Assembly (NCBI RefSeq): GCF_016908635.1
Contig: NZ_JAFBEG010000006.1
Span: 62,001 to 126,000, forward strand
Direction: 5' to 3'
DNA: 64,000 nt
DNA from: Sporohalobacter salinus
GTDB lineage: Bacteria; Bacillota; Halanaerobiia; Halobacteroidales; Acetohalobiaceae
The notes beneath the pieces were generated by a model. The model saw only the letters and a program-made list of their open reading frames with translations, did not search any database and was not told the origin of the DNA. The first letter of the stretch is position 1, and every line of letters begins with the position of its first letter. Below, piece after piece: positions 8,600 through 16,971 of the stretch. The position numbers and the translations under genes are program-made.

Positions 8600-8910
8600 T
8601 TCATGTACTGTTTTAATTTAGACTTAGGTTGATGTTTGATTTCTCGGTTTGCTCACTCTTTTCGTCTTTGAGTGCCACAATTATCTCAACCTTATCAACC
8701 ATGTTAAAAGCACAGATACGACTCTCACCTATTGATAATGTAATTTACAGAACACACAATATAAATAACTCCAGCTAAAAAGCTAGAGTTTTGGTTCATC
8801 ATACTATATATAAAATTGAGAGTTTACATTTAAGTAAGCTTAGTTTACCCTGCGTAATCTTAAGTACCTTATCTTTTTTTAATTAATTCTTGACATCTAT
8901 TAGCTGGTTC
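8600..8910 (-). other. Intron-tail fragment, hairpin and attC-like repeat
   Basis: At 8,615-8,705 the tail of the 525-nt intron family reappears (TTAGGTTGATGTTTG on the plus strand, then CTTTGAGTGCCACAA) without domain V. A hairpin ACTCCAGCTAAAAAGCTAGAGTT lies at 8,771-8,793, resembling the inner ACTCCAGTTAATAGCTGGAGT hairpin at 32,050-32,075. From 8,815 the repeat shared with 2,045-2,180 begins. No gene is visible. Confidence 0.55.
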
Positions 8911-10028
8911 AGGAGAAGTGCTTTTACTCTTTCAAAGCTAAAATTTTTCTTGCATTTTTAGAAAATATTGCTTTTCTATCTTCTTCATATTCTGTTGCTC
9001 TTAAAACTGCTAATATTGGAAATGATTGGTTAAAAACTGGATAATCAGAACCAAATAATAATCGATTACTTCCAACTTCTTTTATCATTCGCTTAATATT
9101 TTGTGAAGGTTGAGTACTTATTTCTGCATAGGTATTAGGAAATTTATTCATCAATTCAATTAATTTTTTATTTTGTTCTATTCCACCATGAGCAAAAACA
9201 AAAGTAGCATTTGGAATTTTATTTAAAACTTTTTCATACTTATTTAAATTCTGAGTTTCTAATTTATCTTTAATAAAATTAGGCAAATCAAAATAATCTG
9301 GAACTGCTAATCCACTACAAGAAATAATCGGTAAGTTTGTTTTAGCTAATTTTTTTATTAAACTAACTAATTTAGGATCATTAAATTCTATATCCCATAT
9401 ATGAGGATTTAGTTTAAAACCTTTAACTCCAAGTTCTATATATCTTTCAATTTTATCTTGTTGATTTGAATCATAGGGATGTATCGAACCAAAAGTAATA
9501 AAATTATTATATTTATCAGTTTTAGTTAACATTCTAGCAGTATCATCACAATCAAGTCCACTTATTGGCAAAACTACCGCTTGATTAACAGATCCCTTTT
9601 TCATATCTCTAATCAATCTATTTGTACTAGCTCTTCGTAATGAAGAAATAAATCCAGTCAAACCTAACATATCCATTATTACTTTTAAACCAAAAATACT
9701 AAATAGTGATTTAGGCCAGACTTGATAACTAGGTCTATCAAAATCTAAATATTTTCCCTTCCCATGATAAGGCGATTTATCAAAAAAAGACATATCAAAA
9801 TCAATAATAGAATTACGAAATAAAGAAGGCAACATAGTATTAGCAATACCTTCTGTAATATGAGTATGAAAATCAATAATTTCATATTTTTCTACTAACT
9901 TAGGATCTATAATAAAATCCCCATATTCTGTTAATTTCAATTCTGGAAACTCATTTAATATTTCTTTTTTAGAATTAAAATTATTAATAGTTATTCCCTC
10001 CAAAATAAACTATAAAAGTATTTCGCCT
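8907..10028 (-). repeat. Cassette-like unit around the amidohydrolase
   Basis: The plus strand from 8907 reads GTTCAGGAGAAGTGCTTTTA and the minus strand from 10028 reads AGGCGAAATACTTTTATAG. After the GTT/CTAC difference, AGG-GAA-T-CTTTTA is shared. The 3' end overlaps the stop codon of the amidohydrolase. The 5' end is again taken over by an intron relic ending at 10029. Confidence 0.6.
8924..9988 (-). CDS. Amidohydrolase, TIM-barrel (amidohydro_2 type), probable ATT start
   Basis: A metal-dependent hydrolase of about 354 residues. IDFHTHI near residue 39 provides the HxH metal ligands, FAHGG a later His, and LLFGSDYPV the catalytic Asp, in family order. Such enzymes include decarboxylases and lactonases; the substrate is not predictable. 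The ribosome site GGAGGG (9996-10001) precedes ATT at 9988 by eight bases. The only ordinary start in the frame, TTG 10003, overlaps that ribosome site and has none of its own. I therefore favour ATT, with TTG as the alternative. It is the single gene of its unit. Confidence 0.8.
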   Translation of the reverse strand: MNNFNSKKEILNEFPELKLTEYGDFIIDPKLVEKYEIIDFHTHITEGIANTMLPSLFRNSIIDFDMSFFDKSPYHGKGKYLDFDRPSYQVWPKSLFSIFGLKVIMDMLGLTGFISSLRRASTNRLIRDMKKGSVNQAVVLPISGLDCDDTARMLTKTDKYNNFITFGSIHPYDSNQQDKIERYIELGVKGFKLNPHIWDIEFNDPKLVSLIKKLAKTNLPIISCSGLAVPDYFDLPNFIKDKLETQNLNKYEKVLNKIPNATFVFAHGGIEQNKKLIELMNKFPNTYAEISTQPSQNIKRMIKEVGSNRLLFGSDYPVFNQSFPILAVLRATEYEEDRKAIFSKNARKILALKE

Positions 10029-10400
10029 GTAGAACCGAAGATTGGGGACTTAACTTAGGATGATGTTTGTGTTCTCAGTTCACTCATCCTTTCATCTGTA
10101 AGTGCCACAATATCTCATCCTTATCAGATTTTCAGCCTCCGCCTCATCAAACCGTACATACGATTTTCCCATATAAGCCTTTCCTATTACTTTCTTCTTA
10201 AATCTTATAAGTTTAAGCTGGTTTAACTTTCGCTATAACGAGCTAATCTATAATTATCAAATAAACCTATTTCATTATATAGCCAATCAATACTCTATCT
10301 CTTCCAGCCATATCCTTTTTCCCTCGCTGCTTCATAATATGCCTTCTTATTTTCTTCTCTACATAATCTCTTATATAAGAAAAACAATTTTCTGAATTTC
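10029..10400 (-). mobile_element. Group II intron relic, third copy, 5' end lost
   Basis: Related to 3,220-3,744: on the minus strand it keeps AGCAGCGAGGGAAAAAGG, the maturase C-terminal relic, a domain V hairpin near 10,150-10,180 and the 3' tail ending GGTTCTAC at 10029. The GTGCG 5' end is missing; instead, sequence including CTTATGAAATTCAG continues to the attC-like core ATAACAGCATCTTAG at 10,443-10,460. It is more diverged than the first two copies. Confidence 0.7.
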
Positions 10401-10454
10401 ATAAGTCAGCTCCAGCTTGTATTTATACGCTGCAACTGGATTCACTAAGATGCT

Positions 10455-11580
10455 GTTATGCGCCGTTGAAAATCATTCTCCACTATTCAATACCAAAGTC
10501 ATATTCTTTTGATAATTTTTCTATAGGAACATTATATTTTTTTAAAATATTTACAGAAGCTTCATGAAAATAATAAGTTCCATCTTCCCATACTTTTTCA
10601 AAATATTTTTTATAATCATTTATTATCATTATTAATCTAATTACTCCCAAAAAATTTGCATCAGATAATTCTTTTAATTCAGTTTTTATATTATCATGAA
10701 TTTTTTCTGATAAAATTGAATCTAACTCTACTAAATTATTAATCCCAAATTTCTTTAACTCTTCTATGATGTTACTTAAATCTGAATCTTTTCCAAAAGA
10801 AAACTGCAAAATATTATTTTTTATTTCGTCATCAAACTCCTCTAATAAATAATTTTTTAATGAGTCATTATTAATTTTAAGATCCCTTTTACCATTTTTA
10901 GTTAACTTTTTTACTTTTTCTTTATAATCATCTACTTCTTTAGCCAAAGAATTAAACTCTCTATCCGCCATTTCTAACATACCCGCTAATGAATAAAACC
11001 GTCTTTGTAAATGTTGAGGTAAATTTTCTTTAAACTTATAATTTTTATCATGTTCAATCTCTGCCCAAGCATGTTGAAGAATACTTTTAACCTGAATTTC
11101 AAAATAAAGTCCTTTAAATTTTTCAAATTCAGATAAATTAGTTCGTTCATTTGTCAATGTTGCTATATAATGTACAGATTTATATCCCATCTTATCTGCT
11201 TCAAGTAAATCTGATTTATCCTCACTATTACTGTAATCAATTTTAAATAACTCTTTTACAATATCACAAATTTTATAAACGTCTTTCTCAAAATAGGCTA
11301 TTATACGAATTCCTGTTAAATCAGTAATTTCATTTATTGGGTCATCATATTTATCTTTCTCAGCCTTTTCTTTAAAACTATCTATTTCCTTTGCTCTACT
11401 TTCCAAACTATGATAAAAAATATCTTTATTACTCAAAGCATCTTTAATTATTAATTCTGCTTTTACTGCTAAATCTTTATAGACACCTCTATTTTCTTTA
11501 TACCATTTAATTGCTTTTTCAACCTTTTTATCTTTCGGCATATAAATCCCCCATTTTGTTATTTTCAATGGTTCATAACG
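10455..11580 (-). repeat. Cassette-like unit around the RelA/SpoT-domain gene
   Basis: The plus strand from 10455 reads GTTATGCGCCGTTGAAAATC and the minus strand from 11580 reads GTTATGAACCATTGAAAATA. GTTATG, CC and TTGAAAAT agree; 16 of 20 bases match. This is the second-best inverted pair in the window and has GTT at both outer edges, with no intron on the 5' side. Confidence 0.7.
10483..11541 (-). CDS. RelA/SpoT-domain (p)ppGpp synthetase-like protein
   Basis: A 352-residue protein with an N-terminal RelA/SpoT nucleotidyltransferase domain: SLESRAKEIDSFKEKAEK near residue 45, DLTGIRIIAYF near 75, GYKSVHYIA near 120 and the acidic FEIQVKSILQHAWAEIEHD near 150. There is no HD hydrolase, TGS or ACT domain, so it is like a small alarmone synthetase with a long helical C-terminal extension (180-350). 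Known relatives make (p)ppGpp; some are toxins. The activity here is unproved, and no antitoxin gene is beside it. ATG 11541 follows GGGGG by six bases. Confidence 0.8.
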   Translation of the reverse strand: MPKDKKVEKAIKWYKENRGVYKDLAVKAELIIKDALSNKDIFYHSLESRAKEIDSFKEKAEKDKYDDPINEITDLTGIRIIAYFEKDVYKICDIVKELFKIDYSNSEDKSDLLEADKMGYKSVHYIATLTNERTNLSEFEKFKGLYFEIQVKSILQHAWAEIEHDKNYKFKENLPQHLQRRFYSLAGMLEMADREFNSLAKEVDDYKEKVKKLTKNGKRDLKINNDSLKNYLLEEFDDEIKNNILQFSFGKDSDLSNIIEELKKFGINNLVELDSILSEKIHDNIKTELKELSDANFLGVIRLIMIINDYKKYFEKVWEDGTYYFHEASVNILKKYNVPIEKLSKEYDFGIE

Positions 11581-11910
11581 TCCACGAGGTTCACGACGTC
11601 CCCTTTAATGCTCCTAACTTACTTCAAAATATCTGAAGCTGAAATAAGCCCCCCCTTATGCTTATACTCCTTAGCTGAAATGTATCTAACCTTCAACAAC
11701 TAAATCATTTATTACCCCTACCTTTATAAAACCTACTTTTTCATAAAAATCTTATGCTTTTTTATTTTCTACTAAACAAATCAAAAATAAATTTGAAAAA
11801 AAATTTCCTACTTTCTTTTTCTAAAAGATAAATTTTATCACTTTTGCCCCCTTTTAAAAATATTAATTATAAAATAATTCTAATAATATTTATATAAATA
11901 AAAGTATATA
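11581..11910 (-). other. Short attC-like junction and gap
   Basis: Directly upstream of the RelA/SpoT unit, the minus strand reads GGACGTCGTGAAC, then nine bases, then GTTATGAACC. The first part is a candidate 3' end (AAC) of the next unit and pairs partly with that unit's 5' end GTTATACGCCATTCC at 12,345-12,359. The site is far shorter than the others (about 30 bases). The rest is AT-rich and holds the GNAT relic. Confidence 0.45.
11686..11784 (-). pseudogene. GNAT acetyltransferase C-terminal relic
   Basis: The minus strand encodes LICLVENKKA-stop-DFYEKVGFIKVG, the C-terminal strand-helix (NxxAxxFYEKxGF) of a GNAT N-acetyltransferase. A TAA interrupts it and the acetyl-CoA-binding half is absent. 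It follows the ACT gene within what would be one cassette-like unit. Confidence 0.65.
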
Positions 11911-12297
11911 CTATTCTATCTTAAAATTCTTACTTAAAATATTTATTGCTTCATCAAAATTTTCTTGTTTTACTAAAACATAATCCGTATTATAAGTCGA
12001 TATAGCAAAAATACTGATTGAATTATTAGCAAGGGGTTTAGCAATAGAAAACAATATACCTGTAAGACTAAAATCTAATTCTCCTTTAACTTTTAATGCT
12101 CTCCATCCAAATTCTGCTTGTACCTCTTTAGGAATAACTCTTTCTGGACAAACTATTGAAAGTTCCTCATCCGTACGAGTTATCGAAACAAAATCATTAA
12201 TTCCATTTATCCAATCCGGAACTTTAGCCTCAGCTGATAACTTACAAATTCCCAAAGAAATATCTAAAGATAGTAATGTAAGTTTCTTATTCCTCAT
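11911..12297 (-). CDS. ACT-domain protein
   Basis: A 128-residue protein made of two ACT-like halves, matching the short Firmicutes family annotated as ACT-domain/CASTOR-like. Characteristic segments are LSIVCPE near residue 46, ALKVKGELDFSLTGIL and IFAISTYNTDYVLV near 98. These proteins are thought to bind amino acids or other small ligands; no ligand can be assigned. ATG 12297 follows GAGGAGGAGAAGAT. Confidence 0.8.
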   Translation of the reverse strand: MRNKKLTLLSLDISLGICKLSAEAKVPDWINGINDFVSITRTDEELSIVCPERVIPKEVQAEFGWRALKVKGELDFSLTGILFSIAKPLANNSISIFAISTYNTDYVLVKQENFDEAINILSKNFKIE

Positions 12298-12344
12298 ATC
12301 TTCTCCTCCTCTTTTATGTCAATAAAAATAGCACCTTACATAAG

Positions 12345-12510
12345 GGAATGGCGTATAACTTGATTCTTCATGACACTATATTCATATACAGTGTCGCAAA
12401 CACTCATTATCTATAAATCTACTTTAAGCTTGTCCTATTACACTATTACTACAAAAGGAACTATTTTCCTCTAAGAGATATTCTATTATCTGGTTTAGTC
12501 AAAACTATTG
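12345..12510 (-). repeat. attC-like site at the edge of the cassette array
   Basis: The minus strand has a 5' unit end GTTATACGCCATTCC from 12,359, preceded by the inner dispersed repeat (12,360-12,490: GTGTCGCAAACACTCATTAT and CTACAAAAGGAACTATTTTC on the plus strand) and, at 12,488-12,505, TAAACCAGATAATAG, the 3' attC-like core. Beyond it the gene style and orientation change, so this appears to be the outer boundary of the left array. Confidence 0.6.
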
Positions 12511-12534
12511 GGTTTTAATCTCAAAATTTGAAAT

Positions 12535-12563
12535 TTGAAGTAATCAAGTACACCTGATAAAAT
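12535..12563 (+). promoter_or_regulatory. Candidate promoter for wrbA
   Basis: TTGAAG at 12,535-12,540 and TAAAAT at 12,558-12,563 are separated by 17 bases, a reasonable sigma-A promoter about 40 bases upstream of the wrbA start. It is a pattern match only. Confidence 0.4.
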
Positions 12564-12600
12564 GAAAGTAGGTAGTATTTTAATTAGAGAGGAGAAAAAA

Positions 12601-13212
12601 ATGAAAATTCTAATTCCCTTCTACTCAATGTACGGACATACTTATCAGATGGCAGAGGCAGTAGCTCAAGGCGCAGAAGAAATCGACGAAGCAGAAGTTA
12701 ATTTACGACGTATCCCAGAAACTATTTCCGAAGATGTACTAGCTGAATCTGGAGCATTAGAAGCCCAAGAAGAATTCTCGAATATCCCCGAATGTACTTT
12801 AAATGATCTAGAAGAAGCAGATGCTATTATCTTTGGTACACCAACTAGATATGGCAATATGGCAGGACAAATGAGACAGTTTTTAGATACTACTGGTGGA
12901 CTATGGCAAAAAGGAGCATTTATCGGTAAAGTAGGAAGCGTCTTTGTTAGTACAGCTACACAACACGGCGGTCAAGAATCTACTATACTCAATTTCCATA
13001 CTACCCTCTTACATCTTGGCATGGTCATTGTAGGATTGCCTTACAGCTTCGAAGGGCAGATGAGATTAGATGAAGTAACTGGTGGTTCTCCTTATGGAGC
13101 TACTACTATTGCTGGTGGAGATGGTACAAGAGAACCAAGTAATAATGAATTAGAAGCAGCTAGATTTCAGGGAAAGCATGTAGCTGAAGTAACAGCACAA
13201 CTGGTAAAGTAA
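12601..13212 (+). CDS. wrbA: NAD(P)H:quinone oxidoreductase, WrbA flavodoxin family
   Basis: A 203-residue flavodoxin-like enzyme that reduces quinones by two electrons using FMN. FMN phosphate loop [14 protein letters not shown] lies at 8-21, then [17 protein letters not shown] and [13 protein letters not shown], the WrbA-specific isoalloxazine loop. The C-terminal [12 protein letters not shown]-like helix is complete. ATG 12601 is chosen because GAGAGGAG lies just upstream and the family starts at MKILI. Thirty bases on lies the peroxiredoxin gene, so the two form an oxidative-stress operon. Confidence 0.92.
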   Translation: MKILIPFYSMYGHTYQMAEAVAQGAEEIDEAEVNLRRIPETISEDVLAESGALEAQEEFSNIPECTLNDLEEADAIIFGTPTRYGNMAGQMRQFLDTTGGLWQKGAFIGKVGSVFVSTATQHGGQESTILNFHTTLLHLGMVIVGLPYSFEGQMRLDEVTGGSPYGATTIAGGDGTREPSNNELEAARFQGKHVAEVTAQLVK

Positions 13213-13242
13213 AGTATCCCCACTACAAAAGGAGGAGTTATA

Positions 13243-13710
13243 ATGAGTGAAGTTATTAAAACAGGAGAGCAAATTAAAGACTTTAAATTAAAAGATCAAA
13301 ATGAAAATCAGGTCAATCTAAGTGATTTTACAGGTCAGAAGGTCTTACTATCCTTTCATCCTCTAGCCTGGACTTCAGTCTGCGGTAATCAGATGAGTAC
13401 TTTAGAAGATAACAAGGAAAAATTTGACAAGCTCAATACTGTAGCTTTAGGCATTAGTGTTGATCCTGCGCCTAGTAAAAATGCATGGGCTGATAAGCTT
13501 AATGTTAAAGAAACAAGACTACTCTCTGACTTTTGGCCTCACGGCGGATTAGCTAAGAGTTTAGGCATCTTTAGAGAAGAAGATGGTTTCTCAGAACGAG
13601 CCAATATCTTGATCGATGAAGACGGTAAAGTAATCTGGTCTAAAGTCTACGATATTCTAAAACAACCTGACATTGAAGAAGTAATTAATGTTATCAAGGA
13701 TAATAGTTAA
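13243..13710 (+). CDS. Peroxiredoxin (AhpC/TSA, BCP/AhpE-like)
   Basis: A 155-residue thiol peroxidase. The peroxidatic Cys lies in the motif FHPLAWTSVCGNQM (about Cys47), a variant of the usual PxxxTxxC. No partner Cys is found further on, so it looks like a one-Cys type needing an external thiol. The remaining strands (LGISVDPAPSKNAWAD, LLSDFWPHG) fit the family. GGAGG sits upstream of ATG 13243. It is co-directional with wrbA and ends before a clear terminator. Confidence 0.88.
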   Translation: MSEVIKTGEQIKDFKLKDQNENQVNLSDFTGQKVLLSFHPLAWTSVCGNQMSTLEDNKEKFDKLNTVALGISVDPAPSKNAWADKLNVKETRLLSDFWPHGGLAKSLGIFREEDGFSERANILIDEDGKVIWSKVYDILKQPDIEEVINVIKDNS

Positions 13711-13724
13711 GCTTTAGTTTAAAA

Positions 13725-13755
13725 AGGCAGCCTTTTAGTCACAAGGCTGCCTCTT
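13725..13755 (+). terminator. Rho-independent terminator after peroxiredoxin
   Basis: AGGCAGCCTT to AAGGCTGCCT forms a ten-base stem at 13,725-13,752, followed by CTTT. It closes the wrbA-peroxiredoxin operon. Confidence 0.8.
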
Positions 13756-13813
13756 TACTGATCCAAATAGAATACAGTAGCTAATGAAAGTGCTGTAAAT
13801 TCTTTCATTATTT

Positions 13814-14637
13814 TTATTCTACTTTATATTTTTCTCTACTTTCTTTAAATTTTACTTCACCTGAAATTATACATCCTTCAACCGGGCAAATTTGCTTACA
13901 AAGATGACATCCTACACATTTTTCATCATCTAGTCTAGGTTTGCGATCTTTTGAGTCCCACTCTATAGCTTGATGTCCTCCATCATAGCAAGAAATATAA
14001 CAGCGACCACATCCTATACATTTCTCTTCATCAAAATCAGGAAGTACCATATGTGCTCTATCCAATTCCTCAGCAGACACTATATTCTCCAAAGCAAGAC
14101 CTACCATTTCATCTAAACTTTCGAATCCCTTTTTATCCATATAGTTAGATAAACCATTTATCATATCTTCTACTATACGATATCCATATTGCATAACAGA
14201 AGTAGTCACTTGTACATTTCTAGCTCCTAAAGCTAAAAACTCTGCTGCATCTTGCCAGGTTTCTATACCACCTATACCACTAATAGGAATATCCTTTAAA
14301 TCAGGATATTGCTTTAGCTCTGCTATAAATCTTAATGCTATAGGTTTAACTGCTTTACCAGAATAGCCAGAAATAGAAGATTTACCATTCACTTTAGGTA
14401 AGGGTACAAAGTCATCTAAATCTATGCCTGTAATAGATTTTATTGTATTAATTGCAGATAAAGCATCAGCTCCTCCATCTATTGCTGCCATAGCTGGTAT
14501 TTCCATATTACCGATATTAGGAGTCATTTTAGCAATCACTGGAATATCTGTTGCTTGACTAACAGCAGCACTATATTTTTTTACAAGATCAGGATTTTGT
14601 CCTACATCAGATCCCATATCTCCACTAGTCATTAGCT
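13814..14637 (-). pseudogene. preA: preA, N-terminal half deleted
   Basis: This is the C-terminal part of the FMN/iron-sulfur subunit of NAD-dependent dihydropyrimidine dehydrogenase, which reduces uracil and thymine. Starting inside the TIM barrel at [12 protein letters not shown], it retains [20 protein letters not shown] and two [4Fe-4S] motifs, [11 protein letters not shown] and [12 protein letters not shown]. Homologues have a further roughly 150 residues of barrel in front. At the junction (about 14,630-14,640) the end of preT runs into this fragment out of frame, so one deletion removed the end of preT and the start of preA. Probably inactive. Confidence 0.85.
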
Positions 14638-15830
14638 TCTTTACCATCTGCTATAGCATTTACCACTGTGTTATCTGTTTTTATAATATCTCCTGCTGCA
14701 AAAATATTCTTATGATCTGTCTTTAAATTCTCATCTATTAGAATAAATCCATCATCATCTACATTTAAATCCTTAATTTGTTTAACATCAGCACTTTTTT
14801 GTCCTACAGCAAAAATAATAACATCATAATCTAATTCTAAAACTGAACTATCATCAACACTTACACCTTTGAATTTTTCCACATTATTATCTCCACAAAT
14901 TTCTTGTGGTTTAAAACCAGCAAAAATATTTACATTTCTTTTTTGCGCTTTGATCATATCTTTTTGATCTGCAGGCATTTCAGCTAAACTTTCAATACAT
15001 ACCATACTAACATCTTTTGCTCCAAATTCTTTAGCTATTAGTGCACAATCTACAGCTACATTTCCTCCACCAATGATAATAACTTTTTTATTCTTTACTT
15101 TTATTTCGTTTCTATTATTTTTAGCTTTAGATAAGAAATCTACTGCATTAGTAACTTCATTTAGTTGACTACCTTCTAAATCTAAAGTTTTAGGAACTGG
15201 TTTTCCTAATGCTAATAAATATGCTGAATAATCTTGTTCTTCTAATTCATTAAATGATATATCTTTTCCAATTTCACAATTAGTTTTAAACTCTACACCT
15301 AAATCTTTTATGTATTTTATTTCGTGATTTACTATTTCTTGTGGTAATTTATCTGATGGTATACCATAACTAAGCCATCCTCCTATTAAAGAACGTCTTT
15401 CAAATACTGTTACTTGATAACCATTTAACGCTAATTCTCCTGCAGCTGCTAAACCAGCCGGGCCCGAGCCTATCACAGCTATTTTCTCTTTAATCAAGTC
15501 TACACTTTCAATAACTTCAAAATCTGCTTCTCTTTCATAATCACAAATAAATTCTTGTAACTTACCAATTTGAATACTTTCATCTAGCTTGTCTCTTACA
15601 CAATTTTCTTGACATAATCTATCATAAGGACAAACTCTTGCACATATGCCTCCTAAGATATTTCTGTTTCTTATAATTTCAGCGGCTCCCCTTAAGTTTT
15701 CAAATCGAATGGATCGTATAAATTTAGCTGGATTAGTATTAGCAGGACATCCTTGAGAACAAGGAGCATCATAGCATAGAAGACATCTTGAAGTTTCTTT
15801 CATCGCTTGGTCGTAATTAAAATAACTCAT
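14625..15830 (-). CDS. preT: PreT-like NAD(P)-linked flavoprotein, C-terminus clipped
   Basis: A 401-residue glutamate-synthase-small-subunit-like protein, the electron-input subunit of dihydropyrimidine dehydrogenase. N-terminal Cys clusters [14 protein letters not shown] and [15 protein letters not shown] bind [4Fe-4S]; [12 protein letters not shown] at about 117 binds [15 protein letters not shown] at about 252 binds NAD(P)H; FAAGDI is near the end. The last helix is cut short at DGKEAND, where the deletion into preA begins. ATG 15830 follows GGAGGGGATTAA. With preA broken, any remaining activity would need a different partner. Confidence 0.85.
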   Translation of the reverse strand: MSYFNYDQAMKETSRCLLCYDAPCSQGCPANTNPAKFIRSIRFENLRGAAEIIRNRNILGGICARVCPYDRLCQENCVRDKLDESIQIGKLQEFICDYEREADFEVIESVDLIKEKIAVIGSGPAGLAAAGELALNGYQVTVFERRSLIGGWLSYGIPSDKLPQEIVNHEIKYIKDLGVEFKTNCEIGKDISFNELEEQDYSAYLLALGKPVPKTLDLEGSQLNEVTNAVDFLSKAKNNRNEIKVKNKKVIIIGGGNVAVDCALIAKEFGAKDVSMVCIESLAEMPADQKDMIKAQKRNVNIFAGFKPQEICGDNNVEKFKGVSVDDSSVLELDYDVIIFAVGQKSADVKQIKDLNVDDDGFILIDENLKTDHKNIFAAGDIIKTDNTVVNAIADGKEAND

Positions 15831-16175
15831 TTAATCCCCTCCTATGTAATATTAAATTCTTTAAAAAAATGTAATAATATAACAAGAATGATAAAAAAAT
15901 AATCCCTCTCATAAGTCAATTAGTTAAACTATTATATGATTATAATCCCAATTTATGGATATTATAGAATGAAAAGTATTATGTGTCAATATAATAAAAC
16001 CGGATTTACCATTTTCCTTAAATACTTACTCTCATATTATCGCTTCCATGCAAAAAGAAATACTTAAAAAACAAAAAAATTCCCTCTCGGGAATCATTTC
16101 TTTCAAAATATTCATAACGATGTAGAAAACTAATTCATACAATAATATTAAATTCTATTAAAAGAGGAGATAAAT
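15831..16175. other. Divergent intergenic region with hairpin
   Basis: The gap lies between the divergent preT and DUF3298 genes and must hold both promoters. The one clear structure is ATTCCCTCTCGGGAAT at 16,079-16,094; read on the minus strand it is followed by TTTTTTTG, so it could terminate leftward transcription, for example antisense read-through from CRISPR array A. I see no other gene. Confidence 0.5.
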
Positions 16176-16763
16176 ATGAATAATGACAAAATGGCAAGAC
16201 TGTTACAGAATAGTACAGCTTATCCCGAAATTATCAGGCCCCATAATCAAGCCCTAGAAAATAGAATTAATAAACTGATTAAACAAACCGTCGAAGAAAC
16301 ACTTCCCTCGGATAGATATAAAAAAATGAATATAATTACAGCAGCCGGTGAATATGAAGAAACAGTAAATATCAAAGAAATTTTAAGTATTCGCTTTGAA
16401 AATTATTATTATCCAGAAGGAATGGCCAACGGCATTACAGAAGTTAGAGGACTTACAGTAAACCTCATTACAGGAAAAAAATACAGACTAAAACACTTGT
16501 TTGCATCAGAAAATTATAAATCCTATCTGAACAGAATAATCGAAGAACAAATAGAAGAACGTGAGATCCCATTAATTGAAGAGTTTACTGGAATTACAGG
16601 CAATGAGGTATTCTATCTAACAGAAGAAGCTCTAGTAATTGTGTTTCAAGAATATGAACTAACTCCTGGTTATTTTGGAGTCCTAGAATTTAAGATTCCT
16701 TATCAAGATTTAAAACCAATCATTGATGAAAACAGCCCAATATACAAAAACTTAATCTCTTAA
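16176..16763 (+). CDS. DUF3298/DUF4163-type protein
   Basis: A 195-residue protein with the RsiV-like C-terminal fold: YPEI near the start, FENYYYPEGMANGITEV, NLITGKKYRLKHLF, YLTEEALVIVFQEYEL, PGYFGVLEFKIPY. In RsiV-type anti-sigma factors this domain is outside the membrane and senses lysozyme, but here there is no signal peptide or transmembrane helix, so the protein seems cytoplasmic. GAGGAG lies upstream of ATG 16176. It stands alone with its own terminator. Its role is unknown. Confidence 0.75.
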   Translation: MNNDKMARLLQNSTAYPEIIRPHNQALENRINKLIKQTVEETLPSDRYKKMNIITAAGEYEETVNIKEILSIRFENYYYPEGMANGITEVRGLTVNLITGKKYRLKHLFASENYKSYLNRIIEEQIEEREIPLIEEFTGITGNEVFYLTEEALVIVFQEYELTPGYFGVLEFKIPYQDLKPIIDENSPIYKNLIS

Positions 16764-16865
16764 ATAAAAAATCAAGTTGTTTTTACTTAGATTAACCTCT
16801 CTAAAAACTATTGTAATAGGAAACAACTTAATTCATATTAAAATAAATATACCACAAAAATAAGT

Positions 16866-16905
16866 TTGACGACATTATGGCAATATAATGTCGTCATTTT
16901 TTATT
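16866..16905 (+). terminator. Terminator after DUF3298 gene
   Basis: TTGACGACATTAT to ATAATGTCGTCA forms a twelve-base stem with a short loop, followed by TTTTTTATT. Confidence 0.85.
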
Positions 16906-16971
16906 ACAAGGAAAATGATATCAATAATTCATTTACACACTATTAACGTTGTATTAAAATTTTAATTGAAA

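Noticed and set aside
11581-11640. GACGTC-rich palindromic stretch as a regulatory operator
   Set aside because: It is better explained as a shortened attC-like junction: its two arms match the 3' end of one unit and the 5' end of the next.
12666-12857. Minus-strand frame inside wrbA
   Set aside because: A shadow of wrbA codon bias; the plus-strand product matches its family from end to end.
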